The position numbers and the translations under genes are program-made. A stretch of DNA of 5,901 bases. Origin: Prevotellaceae bacterium (lineage in GTDB: Bacteria; Bacteroidota; Bacteroidia; Bacteroidales; Bacteroidaceae). Shown here in pieces: positions 1 through 5,425 of this stretch (within the stretch, counting starts at the first letter, position 1; every line of letters begins with the position of its first letter). The notes under the pieces were generated by a model. It was not told the origin of the DNA and ran no database searches. It worked only from the letters and a program-made list of their open reading frames with translations. The DNA lies in the NCBI GenBank assembly GCA_030523505.1, contig JAUNIK010000180.1, forward strand, positions 1-5,901. The letters run 5' to 3'.

Positions 1-54
1 CACCCTCTATGACGCACTCCAAAGACCACTCCCACCATGTTCCTTTCCTTCACT

Positions 55-82
55 TTCGGCATGCACTGCCACTGATGCCGAA
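55..82 (+). terminator. Hairpin with short T-run, possible terminator of an upstream gene
   Basis: TTCGGCAT (55-62) pairs perfectly with ATGCCGAA (75-82) around a 12-base loop, and GATTTTT follows. This is the shape of a weak intrinsic terminator on the plus strand. The gene it would end lies left of the window. Plus-strand frame 3 is open from the left edge to a TAG near base 104, so a truncated upstream gene is possible, but I do not recognise its translation. Nothing else is clear in bases 1-208. Confidence 0.35.
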
Positions 83-208
83 GATTTTTGCAGACTATCT
101 ATAGAGGCTGTCCCGACGAGAACCTCAGGCACAAGGCGCCACGCCTGCAACCGCCACGGCAGCATCTACATATTGAAGTTTCACGCATTAATAAAAACAA
201 GGAACATT

Positions 209-535
209 ATGTTTAAGACAACAATTTATTCCGTCGACCTGAACACCGCAATGCAGGACACACCGCATATCGACATCGGTCGCTGCTATCCAGGCATCCT
301 TTCGCGTACAGACACCGATCAGTTCGTCTTTCAGGAGACGGTACGCAAGGAGCGTCGCGTAACCCATCGCAATCCGAAGCTCTACGAGGGCAACTACATC
401 TCACTCGTGCGAAAACTCAACGGCAGTTACCAGTGCCATCTACGCACCATGCCCGACCTCACCACTGTCGATCGCTCCAAGCTGGCGTTCAATATCTACT
501 CTGAAATCCTCGACGCCCTCGAGGTGGTAGAATAG
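209..535 (+). CDS. Small hypothetical protein ahead of the primase-like gene (108 aa)
   Basis: I do not recognise a named family. The protein is soluble, with no signal peptide, no membrane segment and one pair of cysteines (C26, C76). It is rich in charged and polar residues and has a compact alpha/beta look: N-terminal strand FKTTIYSV, a middle segment with EGNYISLVRKLNGSYQCHL (60-78), and a C-terminal helix KLAFNIYSEILDALEVVE. The ATG at 209 is chosen because ACAAGGAACATT precedes it. A TTG at 173 in the same frame would add 12 residues, and the frame has no stop back to base 2. The stop is followed five bases later by the first REP-like block. The gene is co-directional with the primase-like gene 275 bp downstream. 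Proteins of this size beside VirE/DUF3987 genes are common in Bacteroidales; a role in the same module is an inference only. Confidence 0.75.
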   Translation: MFKTTIYSVDLNTAMQDTPHIDIGRCYPGILSRTDTDQFVFQETVRKERRVTHRNPKLYEGNYISLVRKLNGSYQCHLRTMPDLTTVDRSKLAFNIYSEILDALEVVE

Positions 536-550
536 AAGCCCCCTCCCCCG

Positions 551-638
551 CCCTCCCCGTGAGGGGAGGGTGACCATCCGGGGAAAAAGCCTCACCCCCA
601 GCCCCTCTCCCACGAGGAGAGGGGAGACCATCCGGGGG
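551..638 (+). repeat. Tandem pair of REP-like palindromic units
   Basis: Two similar hairpin units lie just after the first gene. Unit 1 has the 8-bp stem CCCTCCCC/GGGGAGGG (551-558 with 563-570) and loop GTGA, followed by TGACCATCCGGGG. Unit 2 has the 9-bp stem CCCCTCTCC/GGAGAGGGG (602-610 with 616-624) and loop CACGA, followed by AGACCATCCGGGGG. The shared layout, GC-rich hairpin plus a fixed GACCATCCGGGG tail, is typical of REP/BIME-type intergenic repeats. A third unit lies inverted at 4650-4685. The hairpins could also stop transcription or stabilise the first gene's mRNA; there is no T-run for a classical terminator. Confidence 0.75.
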
Positions 639-810
639 AGGAGGGATTAGAGATTAGGAATTTGTTTATAGAAATATTTCCTAAATAAAGATTTCCCCGT
701 AGGGCTTGAGATTTCTTCTGCCCTGACGAGCGAAGCGGCAAAGCCGAGCGCTTGCCGTTAGGCAACTTAAGAAACTTGTATCAATAACATTTGTGCCTAA
801 AACATTTATA
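639..810 (+). other. Leader region of the primase-like gene
   Basis: This is an A/T-rich stretch without a convincing gene. It contains a 5-bp perfect hairpin TTGCC-GTTA-GGCAA (752-765) and the word TTGTGCCTAA at 791-800, which recurs inverted at 3085-3094 just after the gene. I looked for the Bacteroidetes promoter pair (TTTG at -33, TAnnTTTG at -7) and found only a poor match near TAACATTTG (785-793), with one base too many and no good -33 element. No promoter is called. Confidence 0.3.
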
Positions 811-3069
811 ATGAACAATATCAATTTTACTACTATCGGCAGGGGGCATGGAGCCCCTTGTCACCCAGCAGACAGCAAGGCATGGCACACGGCACGAGCC
901 GACACCCGCTTGCAGGATCTCTGCCGACAGATAGAGGCCACAACAGACCCTGTCCAGCAGAAGAAACTCAAAGACCAGCTGCCGGTGTGGACACCACGAT
1001 GTGCCGAGTTCCGCAACAACCATCGAGCCGAGTGCGATGCCCTGCAACCTCTCGACCGTCTGATGTTCGACATCGACGAGAAGGGCAACACCCAGCATAT
1101 CATCGACACGATGGAACCCATGGGCGATGGGATGTATATCGGACCGTTCCTGGTTCTTCTTGTCGAGGAGTCCGTCCGCCGAGGCACCCATGTGCTGGTA
1201 GTGCCACCCAAGGGCATGACAGCCAACGAGGCTCAGGGGTGCTTCTCGCAACTCATTGGGATGGCTGTTGATCCCGCAGTGAAGAATGTCGCCGGATGCA
1301 TCTATATGGTGCCCGAGGACCACGTGAAGTACCAGTCGGAACAGTTCTTCGATGTGACGCTCCAGTCGCCAGCCTCCGACGATGGCCATATCGACGACAG
1401 TGATGATGATCAGCCCGAAAGCCGTCCTTCACCGACCGAGGCTCCCGACTACGACGGCATACCCTATCCACTGCTTGTAGAGGCTCTGGCAGAGCAGTTG
1501 GGAGGAGTGCCGGTGCACGGCTCGCGCAACAATTTCCTCTTCTCCATGGCGTGCCATCTGCGATACGTATGCAACGACTCGCCGGAGTGGATACGCAAGG
1601 TGCTCCCTACCTATGGTGAAGAACCGGAGCGAGTGGCACGCACCATTCAGTCGGCATGCAACCGCGCACAGTCGCGTTCCATCCCAGCCCTCGTCCAGCG
1701 AGCCATCTCCGTAGCCCGAAGCAAGGTGCTGGTGCAGAGTTCAGCCGATGTCGTCTGCAACCCGCTGTCATCGCCTATGCCTCCTGAGATGCCGAAACGA
1801 CTGCCGAAACTCATCCGTCTGCTCGTGTCGAAGGTGCCCGAGATGTACCGTCCGGCAGTAGCACAGGCAGTATTCCCACCTCTCGGAGCCCATCTCCATG
1901 GAGTGCGAGTGCGATATATCAACAATGCCGAATCCGACCTCGGAGGATTCATGGCGATATGTATGGCAAAGCAGTCGATAGGTAAGGGATCGGTAGATAT
2001 GCCAATCGAGTTGGTGATGAACGATATCAAACTTCGTGATGCCTACAGCCGAGAACAGGAGCAACATTGGAAGACAGCCTGCAAGCAGGCAAAGGCCAAC
2101 GAGAAGAAGCCGGCACGACCCGAGGGACTGTGTGTGCAGTATCTGATGAGCAACATGACGAATGCGGCTCTCGTACAGCGACTCATCGATGTGGAGGCAT
2201 CAGGCAACAAGTTTCTCTATGTGAAACTCGATGAGATAGAGTTGCTCGACCAGATAAAAGCCTCGGGAGGAGCCACTGCCTCGGAGATAATACGCCTGGC
2301 GTTCACCCAGAGCCTCTACGGTCAGGAGCGTGTTGGCAACGAGTCGGTGACGGGTACTCCACCACTCCGCTTCTGCTTCAACGCCAGCACCACCATCCCC
2401 GGCGGTCAGGCATATTTCAGCAATGGCCTCACCAACGGTACGCTCTCACGACTCACCTTCTCGACAATCATCAAGCCTAAGGGCCAGCGAGGGGTGCCAC
2501 GCTATGGCGACTATGACGAGGCTTTCCGCAACCAGTTGCAGATGTACATCAACAATCTCAATGCCGCCTCGGGCATAGTGGAATGCAAGCAGGCTGAGCG
2601 AATGGCAGAGCGTATAGCCGAGGAGAACGAGGATCTGGCTGAACTGTCGGACGATGAGGTGTTCGAGACGCTTTCCTACCGTGCCAACCGTATAGCCTAC
2701 GACAAGGCGATGCTGCTCTATATTGCCCACGGCTATCAGTGGTCGAAGGACATAGAGAACTTCTGTCGATGGTCGGAGCAGTACGACCTCTGGTGCAAGA
2801 TCCATTTCTTCGGTCAGAAGATGCAGGAGTTGAACACCATCCAGCAGACGCCACGTATCACCGGTCCGCAGAACATCCTCGACCTGTTACCCGACCGTTT
2901 CGGAAAGCAGGATCTGCAGTCAGTACACCGAGCGCAAGGTCGCACAGGCGATGTCATGCAGTTGCTCTACACCTGGACCAACCGAGGTTATATCGTCCTC
3001 GACGAATCCACCGCCGAGTACCTCAAGACCCCGGAATACCTCGCCCGCAAGATTAAAGTTAAGAGTTAA
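811..3069 (+). CDS. VirE/BT4734-type primase fused to DUF3987-like helicase (752 aa)
   Basis: Probable primase-helicase of the VirE/BT4734 type found in Bacteroidales mobile and prophage-like clusters, likely acting in the cytoplasm on DNA. Residues about 30-185 form an archaeo-eukaryotic-primase-like domain: FDIDEK carries acidic pair D87/D89, and GTHVLVV supplies the expected histidine (H127). An acidic linker (about 186-214, several Asp runs) follows. Residues about 215-305 look like a primase C-terminal helical domain. Residues about 330-560 resemble DUF3987-type P-loop helicases: AKQSIGKGS (386-394) sits where Walker A belongs but lacks the first glycine, FLYVKLDEIELL (468-479) is Walker B-like, and GTLSRLTF (R547) may be an arginine finger. 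The C-terminal 100 residues are helical, possibly a winged helix (DVMQLLYTWTNRGYIVL). The ATG at 811 is preferred; GTG at 793 would add six residues. The last codons (KIKVKS) lie in a short repeat. Family assignment is from pattern recognition and catalysis is unproven. Confidence 0.85.
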   Translation: MNNINFTTIGRGHGAPCHPADSKAWHTARADTRLQDLCRQIEATTDPVQQKKLKDQLPVWTPRCAEFRNNHRAECDALQPLDRLMFDIDEKGNTQHIIDTMEPMGDGMYIGPFLVLLVEESVRRGTHVLVVPPKGMTANEAQGCFSQLIGMAVDPAVKNVAGCIYMVPEDHVKYQSEQFFDVTLQSPASDDGHIDDSDDDQPESRPSPTEAPDYDGIPYPLLVEALAEQLGGVPVHGSRNNFLFSMACHLRYVCNDSPEWIRKVLPTYGEEPERVARTIQSACNRAQSRSIPALVQRAISVARSKVLVQSSADVVCNPLSSPMPPEMPKRLPKLIRLLVSKVPEMYRPAVAQAVFPPLGAHLHGVRVRYINNAESDLGGFMAICMAKQSIGKGSVDMPIELVMNDIKLRDAYSREQEQHWKTACKQAKANEKKPARPEGLCVQYLMSNMTNAALVQRLIDVEASGNKFLYVKLDEIELLDQIKASGGATASEIIRLAFTQSLYGQERVGNESVTGTPPLRFCFNASTTIPGGQAYFSNGLTNGTLSRLTFSTIIKPKGQRGVPRYGDYDEAFRNQLQMYINNLNAASGIVECKQAERMAERIAEENEDLAELSDDEVFETLSYRANRIAYDKAMLLYIAHGYQWSKDIENFCRWSEQYDLWCKIHFFGQKMQELNTIQQTPRITGPQNILDLLPDRFGKQDLQSVHRAQGRTGDVMQLLYTWTNRGYIVLDESTAEYLKTPEYLARKIKVKS

Positions 3070-3070
3070 G
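3052..3070 (+). repeat. AAAGTTAAGAGTTAAG repeat spanning the primase-like gene stop
   Basis: ATTAAAGTTAAGAGTTAAG closely matches ATTAAAAGTTAAAAGTTAT at 3325-3343. The two copies lie on either side of the 242-bp inverted-repeat element. The first copy encodes the final residues and the stop codon of the primase-like gene, so the current C-terminus may have been set by this repeat. Confidence 0.5.
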
Positions 3071-3074
3071 GTCA

Positions 3075-3316
3075 TGATATACAATTAGGCACAATATATT
3101 TTTTCTGTCAAGAATTAGAGAATTAGAGTAATCGAACCAAAGGGCCGCTTGCCATAGCAAGAATTTTTCTATTCTGCATGAGTTTTTCCATCCGGATGGC
3201 AATTCTAAAATTCTCGAGAATTCAAAGAATTATTTCCTGCATAAAAGAAAAATAAAATTCTCTAATTCTCTAATTCTTGATAAAAACGATGTTATCTTGT
3301 GCCAAAAGGTATATCA
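3075..3316. repeat. 242-bp imperfect inverted-repeat element (MITE-like or cruciform)
   Basis: The outer arms 3075-3094 (TGATATACAATTAGGCACAA) and 3297-3316 are reverse complements at 17 of 20 positions. The inner arms 3108-3128 and 3260-3280 are perfect 21-base reverse complements, each built on the doubled word AATTAGAG. Further in, AATTTTTCTATTCTGCATG (from 3161) loosely matches the complement of 3233-3259. The centre holds two perfect palindromes: CCATCCGGATGG (3188-3199) and AATTCTCGAGAATT (3209-3222). No gene is present. A non-autonomous mobile element, a replication-origin-like cruciform or a long transcript hairpin would all fit. No clear target-site duplication was seen. Confidence 0.75.
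3148..3168 (+). terminator. Possible terminator after the primase-like gene
   Basis: CTTGC (3148-3152) pairs with GCAAG (3157-3161) around CATA, then AATTTTT follows. It is 79 bases past the stop codon on the plus strand. The stem is only 5 bp, so this is a weak candidate, and it may simply be part of the inverted-repeat element that contains it. Confidence 0.3.
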
Positions 3317-3324
3317 CTTCCATA

Positions 3325-3343
3325 ATTAAAAGTTAAAAGTTAT
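3325..3343 (+). repeat. AAAAGTTAAAAGTTA repeat right of the inverted-repeat element
   Basis: This is the second copy of the word at 3052-3070 and lies directly after the 242-bp inverted-repeat element. It is followed by a run of TTCGTTTTCGTATTCGTTTTCG (3346-3367 region), itself a short internal repeat, before the A/T-rich leader of the next gene. Confidence 0.45.
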
Positions 3344-3390
3344 TTTTCGTTTTCGTATTCGTTTTCGTTGAGAAATTTTGAAAAAATTTT

Positions 3391-3858
3391 ATGACAATAA
3401 ATCTCATTCGCAGTCGCGTCAGTGGAGAAGCACTCGACGGACAAATCATAATCGATGGTCAGTTTATCTGTTGTACAGCAGAGAACGCCATGAGCAGAAT
3501 TCCAGCAGGAAAGTATGAAATCCACCCAATAAAATGCCGCCAGCATGCACGCAAGGTACCAATGCTCTTTGCTTGGCCATTGGAAGGCACAGAAGTAGAG
3601 GACTTTGTCAACGACCGTTGTGGCAACTGCCACCGCCGTGGATATGTCTCGGGCAATGCCGTGATGCCACACTACTGTCCGATGATTACCACCGGCAATG
3701 GCATCCATGGTCGCAACGACGGCAGTATCATCGTAGGCAACTACATCTGTCCGGGATGTCTGAAGAACTCCCGCAAGTCGTACGACATCCTCTCAGAGCG
3801 TATCCGCAAAGCCGTCAGCCGCGGCTATATAGTATTCCTTAACATCATTGAAAAGTAG
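3391..3858 (+). CDS. DUF5675-like protein with two CxxC pairs (155 aa)
   Basis: Probable DUF5675-family protein, a family of unknown function frequent near phage lysis and mobile-element genes. Matching features are the N-terminal strand pair TINLIRSR...GQIIIDGQFICCTAEN, the IPAGKY motif (37-42), the GNGIHGRNDGSIIVG block (102-116) and a C-terminal helix ending in a strand, GYIVFLNI. Family members usually have a GC in the DGxI(I/L)VG position; here it is Ser112. A segment of roughly 25 residues after the core strands carries C77-x2-C80-H81 and C96, and C120-x2-C123 follows the core block, so a zinc site is plausible. No signal peptide or membrane helix is seen. The ATG at 3391 follows an A/T-rich leader. 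Its stop is one base before the next start, so the two genes are almost certainly co-translated. Family call from motif memory, not a search. Confidence 0.72.
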   Translation: MTINLIRSRVSGEALDGQIIIDGQFICCTAENAMSRIPAGKYEIHPIKCRQHARKVPMLFAWPLEGTEVEDFVNDRCGNCHRRGYVSGNAVMPHYCPMITTGNGIHGRNDGSIIVGNYICPGCLKNSRKSYDILSERIRKAVSRGYIVFLNIIEK

Positions 3859-3859
3859 A

Positions 3860-4120
3860 ATGAAGACAATATTCCGCATCATCTCCCAAGGAGAGACACA
3901 GACCATCAACACCCAGAATGGTCAGTCACAGAAATCCACAGTAGTGCTTCAGGAACTCGGTGGCCGCTACGAGAACACCTTTGCCGCAACCCTGTTAGGC
4001 AATCAGATCACCCTCAGTGCCAATGAGATTGTAGCCGCCAGCCTCCGTTTCACCGTCCACGAGTACAACGGCCAACACTATCAAGATATCACCATCCAGG
4101 ACATCATCAAACTTAGGTAA
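3860..4120 (+). CDS. Small OB-fold-like protein, DUF3127-type candidate (86 aa)
   Basis: Probably a small single-strand DNA-binding-like OB-fold protein. The strand pattern fits: KTIFRIISQGETQTI, then a polar turn NTQNGQSQKSTVVLQEL, then a strand-loop segment YENTFAATLLGNQITL, and a closing RFTVHEYNGQHYQDITIQDIIKL. The last part resembles the DUF3127/ssb-like signature 'hxExNGRxFxxIxxxxh'. The ATG at 3860 is chosen; a TTG at 3848 in the same frame would overlap the previous gene and add four residues. It starts one base after the DUF5675-like stop, which implies translational coupling. In this setting it could coat ssDNA made or used by the primase-helicase. Identity between distant OB folds is weak, so the function is inferred. 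Confidence 0.65.
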   Translation: MKTIFRIISQGETQTINTQNGQSQKSTVVLQELGGRYENTFAATLLGNQITLSANEIVAASLRFTVHEYNGQHYQDITIQDIIKLR

Positions 4121-4132
4121 AGATTGAGGATC

Positions 4133-4441
4133 ACTGGAAAATCCCGTGTTTCGATAATTATTCAAAGAAAATATATGCCCAGGTCTAACGACCTTCCGGT
4201 ATCTGCACAAGTCTCCACGTGAGTGAACTCCCGGTAGCCTTGCTGCATCTACCTGCGAGGAACTGCATTCCTCACTGGGCATATTGGAAAATAGGCATTG
4301 CCCAAAAATCGCCCAATGGCGAAAAATAGCTACGCACGGAGCCTCAATAGGGAAAATACCATCCGGGTAAAGGCTCGCCGCGAACTATTATATTTTTTCG
4401 CATATCGCGAATTTTTTGGCCATTGGGTCATATTTTCCAGT
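4133..4441. repeat. 309-bp segment bounded by 10-bp inverted repeats
   Basis: ACTGGAAAAT (4133-4142) and ATTTTCCAGT (4432-4441) are perfect reverse complements, and TGGAAAAT recurs at 4285-4292. Inside are a multi-hairpin block (4173-4284), a hairpin CGCC-CAAT-GGCG (4310-4321), a TTCGC/GCGAA hairpin (4397-4411), an inverted pair around CCCAATGGC (4310-4327 and 4412-4430), and one CCATCCGG word (4359-4366). No convincing gene lies in it. A MITE or a structured RNA locus would fit. No flanking direct repeat is visible to prove insertion. Confidence 0.5.
4173..4284. other. Compact multi-hairpin fold, candidate structured RNA
   Basis: A closing helix ATATGCCC/GGGCATAT (4173-4180 with 4277-4284) encloses several small hairpins: AGGT/ACCT (4181-4184 with 4191-4194), a short CAC/GTG hairpin near 4216-4225, GGTAG/CTACC (4233-4237 with 4249-4253) and GAGGAA/TTCCTC (4257-4262 with 4268-4273). 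The layout is cloverleaf-like. Read on the minus strand, the second hairpin gains a G-U pair, which slightly favours a minus-strand RNA. It does not match tRNA, SRP RNA, group II domain V or a riboswitch that I know. No promoter was found. Confidence 0.35.
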
Positions 4442-4553
4442 ACAGCCAAGTAACGATAGTTACTGTTATAATGGTTAGCATTGACTGTTAAGAACTTGTT
4501 CTTATAAAGGCAAGGATAAGCAGAATAACGGAAAAGCAAAGCTTTGGCTGTAC
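4440..4553. repeat. 10-bp inverted repeat with internal hairpins
   Basis: GTACAGCCAA (4440-4449) and TTGGCTGTAC (4544-4553) are perfect reverse complements about 94 bases apart. Between them lie the hairpins GTAAC-GATA-GTTAC (4450-4463) and AAGAAC-TT-GTTCTT (4490-4503). The left arm overlaps the right end of the 309-bp segment, so the two structures may belong to one composite element. The remaining sequence to 4649 is A/T-rich, and I see nothing clear in it. Confidence 0.5.
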
Positions 4554-4649
4554 ATTTTTCATTAAATAATAAATAATCACACAGGATTATACGGGTGATC
4601 CAAGATTGAAAAACTGAAAAATTAGTTACCATCATCGTTAATCCAACCT

Positions 4650-4685
4650 CCCCCGGATGGTCTCCCCTCTCCTCAAGGAGAGGGG
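4650..4685 (-). repeat. Inverted REP-like unit
   Basis: CCCCCGGATGG (4650-4660) precedes the 9-bp stem CCCCTCTCC/GGAGAGGGG (4664-4672 with 4677-4685) with loop TCAA. Reverse-complemented, it gives hairpin plus GACCATCCGGGGG, the same unit as 602-638, with flanking CAGCCCC-like sequence also conserved. It sits about 45 bases upstream of the peptidase gene. Confidence 0.72.
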
Positions 4686-4729
4686 CAGGGGGCTGAGGCA
4701 GTCATCGTCATCGTATTCGTTTAAAAACC

Positions 4730-5194
4730 ATGTACCTTTCAGAACATTTCCATCTTACTGAGTTCACATCATCTCAGACAGCCGAGCGTTATGGGCTCGA
4801 CAACACCCCAGATACCAATGTCATCAACAATCTCACTCATCTCTGTGTTGAGGTCCTCGAACCCCTCCGGAGGCATCTGTGCCAGCCTGTGGTTATATGC
4901 TCCGGCTATCGCTCGAAGCAAGTCAACAAACTTGTCGGAGGCGTTCGTACCTCACAGCACCTCACTGGAGAAGCAGCCGACATCGCCATGCCTCGTCGTG
5001 ATGCTCAGGGCAAGCCACTCACCCATGCTGCATCCCTCTCGCTTTTACAGGAATGGATGTCATGGATCATCGAAAACACCGATTTCGACCAATGTATCCT
5101 TGAGCACACGAAGAAGGGCGACTATTGGATCCATGTGAGTCACACCACCGGCCGCAACCGCCACTGTGTCATCCCCAACATCCTGAAGAAGTAA
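4730..5194 (+). CDS. M15-family zinc peptidase, endolysin-like (154 aa)
   Basis: A single-domain peptidase of the M15 (Peptidase_M15_3) type, which cut peptidoglycan peptide stems as D-Ala-D-Ala carboxypeptidases or L-Ala-D-Glu endopeptidases. The opening YLSEHFHLTEFTSS is typical of this subfamily. Core motifs are CSGYRSKQVNKLVGG (57-71), SQHLTGEAADI (75-85) with zinc ligands H77 and D84, FDQCILE (119-125) and WIHVS (133-137) with the third ligand H135. E125 is a candidate catalytic acid. Length is normal for the family, so it looks intact. There is no signal peptide, membrane helix or separate wall-binding domain, which fits a cytoplasmic phage-type endolysin needing a holin or lysis for release; no holin is visible. 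The ATG at 4730 is preceded by TTTAAAAACC. In related Bacteroidales clusters an N-acetylmuramoyl-L-alanine amidase usually fills this place. Confidence 0.88.
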   Translation: MYLSEHFHLTEFTSSQTAERYGLDNTPDTNVINNLTHLCVEVLEPLRRHLCQPVVICSGYRSKQVNKLVGGVRTSQHLTGEAADIAMPRRDAQGKPLTHAASLSLLQEWMSWIIENTDFDQCILEHTKKGDYWIHVSHTTGRNRHCVIPNILKK

Positions 5195-5234
5195 ATCCCG
5201 CGTATTACCCCGAACCCTCCCTTCAGCCTTTCCC

Positions 5235-5377
5235 GGAAGCAAATCCTACAATAATCCAAACAATAATATTTCTGTTGAAATTCATGTAAGATTTGCTTCC
5301 GTTATTATTTAAGAAACAAATCCTACAACAATCTTAACAATAATATTTCTGTATCGATTTCTGTAAGATTTGCTTCC
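5235..5377. repeat. Two 66-bp tandem repeats with hairpin ends
   Basis: Unit 1 (5235-5300) and unit 2 (5312-5377) align without gaps at about 55 of 66 positions and have a 77-bp period. Unit 1 begins GGAAGCAAATC and ends GATTTGCTTCC, a perfect 11-bp inverted pair, so it can fold into a long hairpin. Unit 2 keeps the right end exactly and has two changes in the left end (AGAAACAAATC). The central AACAATAATATTTCTGT is identical in both. The sequence lies just after the peptidase gene. It has no coding potential and no T-run. Confidence 0.75.
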
Positions 5378-5425
5378 CATAATCCTATAAAATCCATGTT
5401 CGTGCAAATACTCCGTTAGCTTCGC

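Noticed and set aside
785..793. Bacteroidetes -7 promoter box (TAnnTTTG)
   Set aside because: TAACATTTG has one extra base and there is no TTTG at a proper -33 spacing.
781..1389. Minus-strand 202-codon open frame over the start of the primase-like gene
   Set aside because: It is antisense to a well-supported coding frame with clear family motifs, and its translation looks like a shadow sequence.
3995..4282. Minus-strand 95-codon open frame over the OB-fold gene end and the multi-hairpin block
   Set aside because: It overlaps a coupled plus-strand gene and structured sequence; the translation shows no known motif.
4183..4284. attC-like integron recombination site (GTCTAAC word in a folded region)
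   Set aside because: The GTCTAAC word fits one attC core box, but no matching GTTRRRY box is at the other end and no integron cassette layout or integrase is present.
4173..4284. tRNA, SRP RNA or known riboswitch
   Set aside because: No acceptor/T-loop pattern, no SRP GGAA-domain signature and no riboswitch core that I recognise on either strand.
4330..4635. Minus-strand 101-codon open frame in the repeat-rich gap
   Set aside because: It runs through the inverted repeats and a REP-like word, has an A/T-driven composition, no recognisable domain and no good start context. Treated as a by-product of the repeat element.
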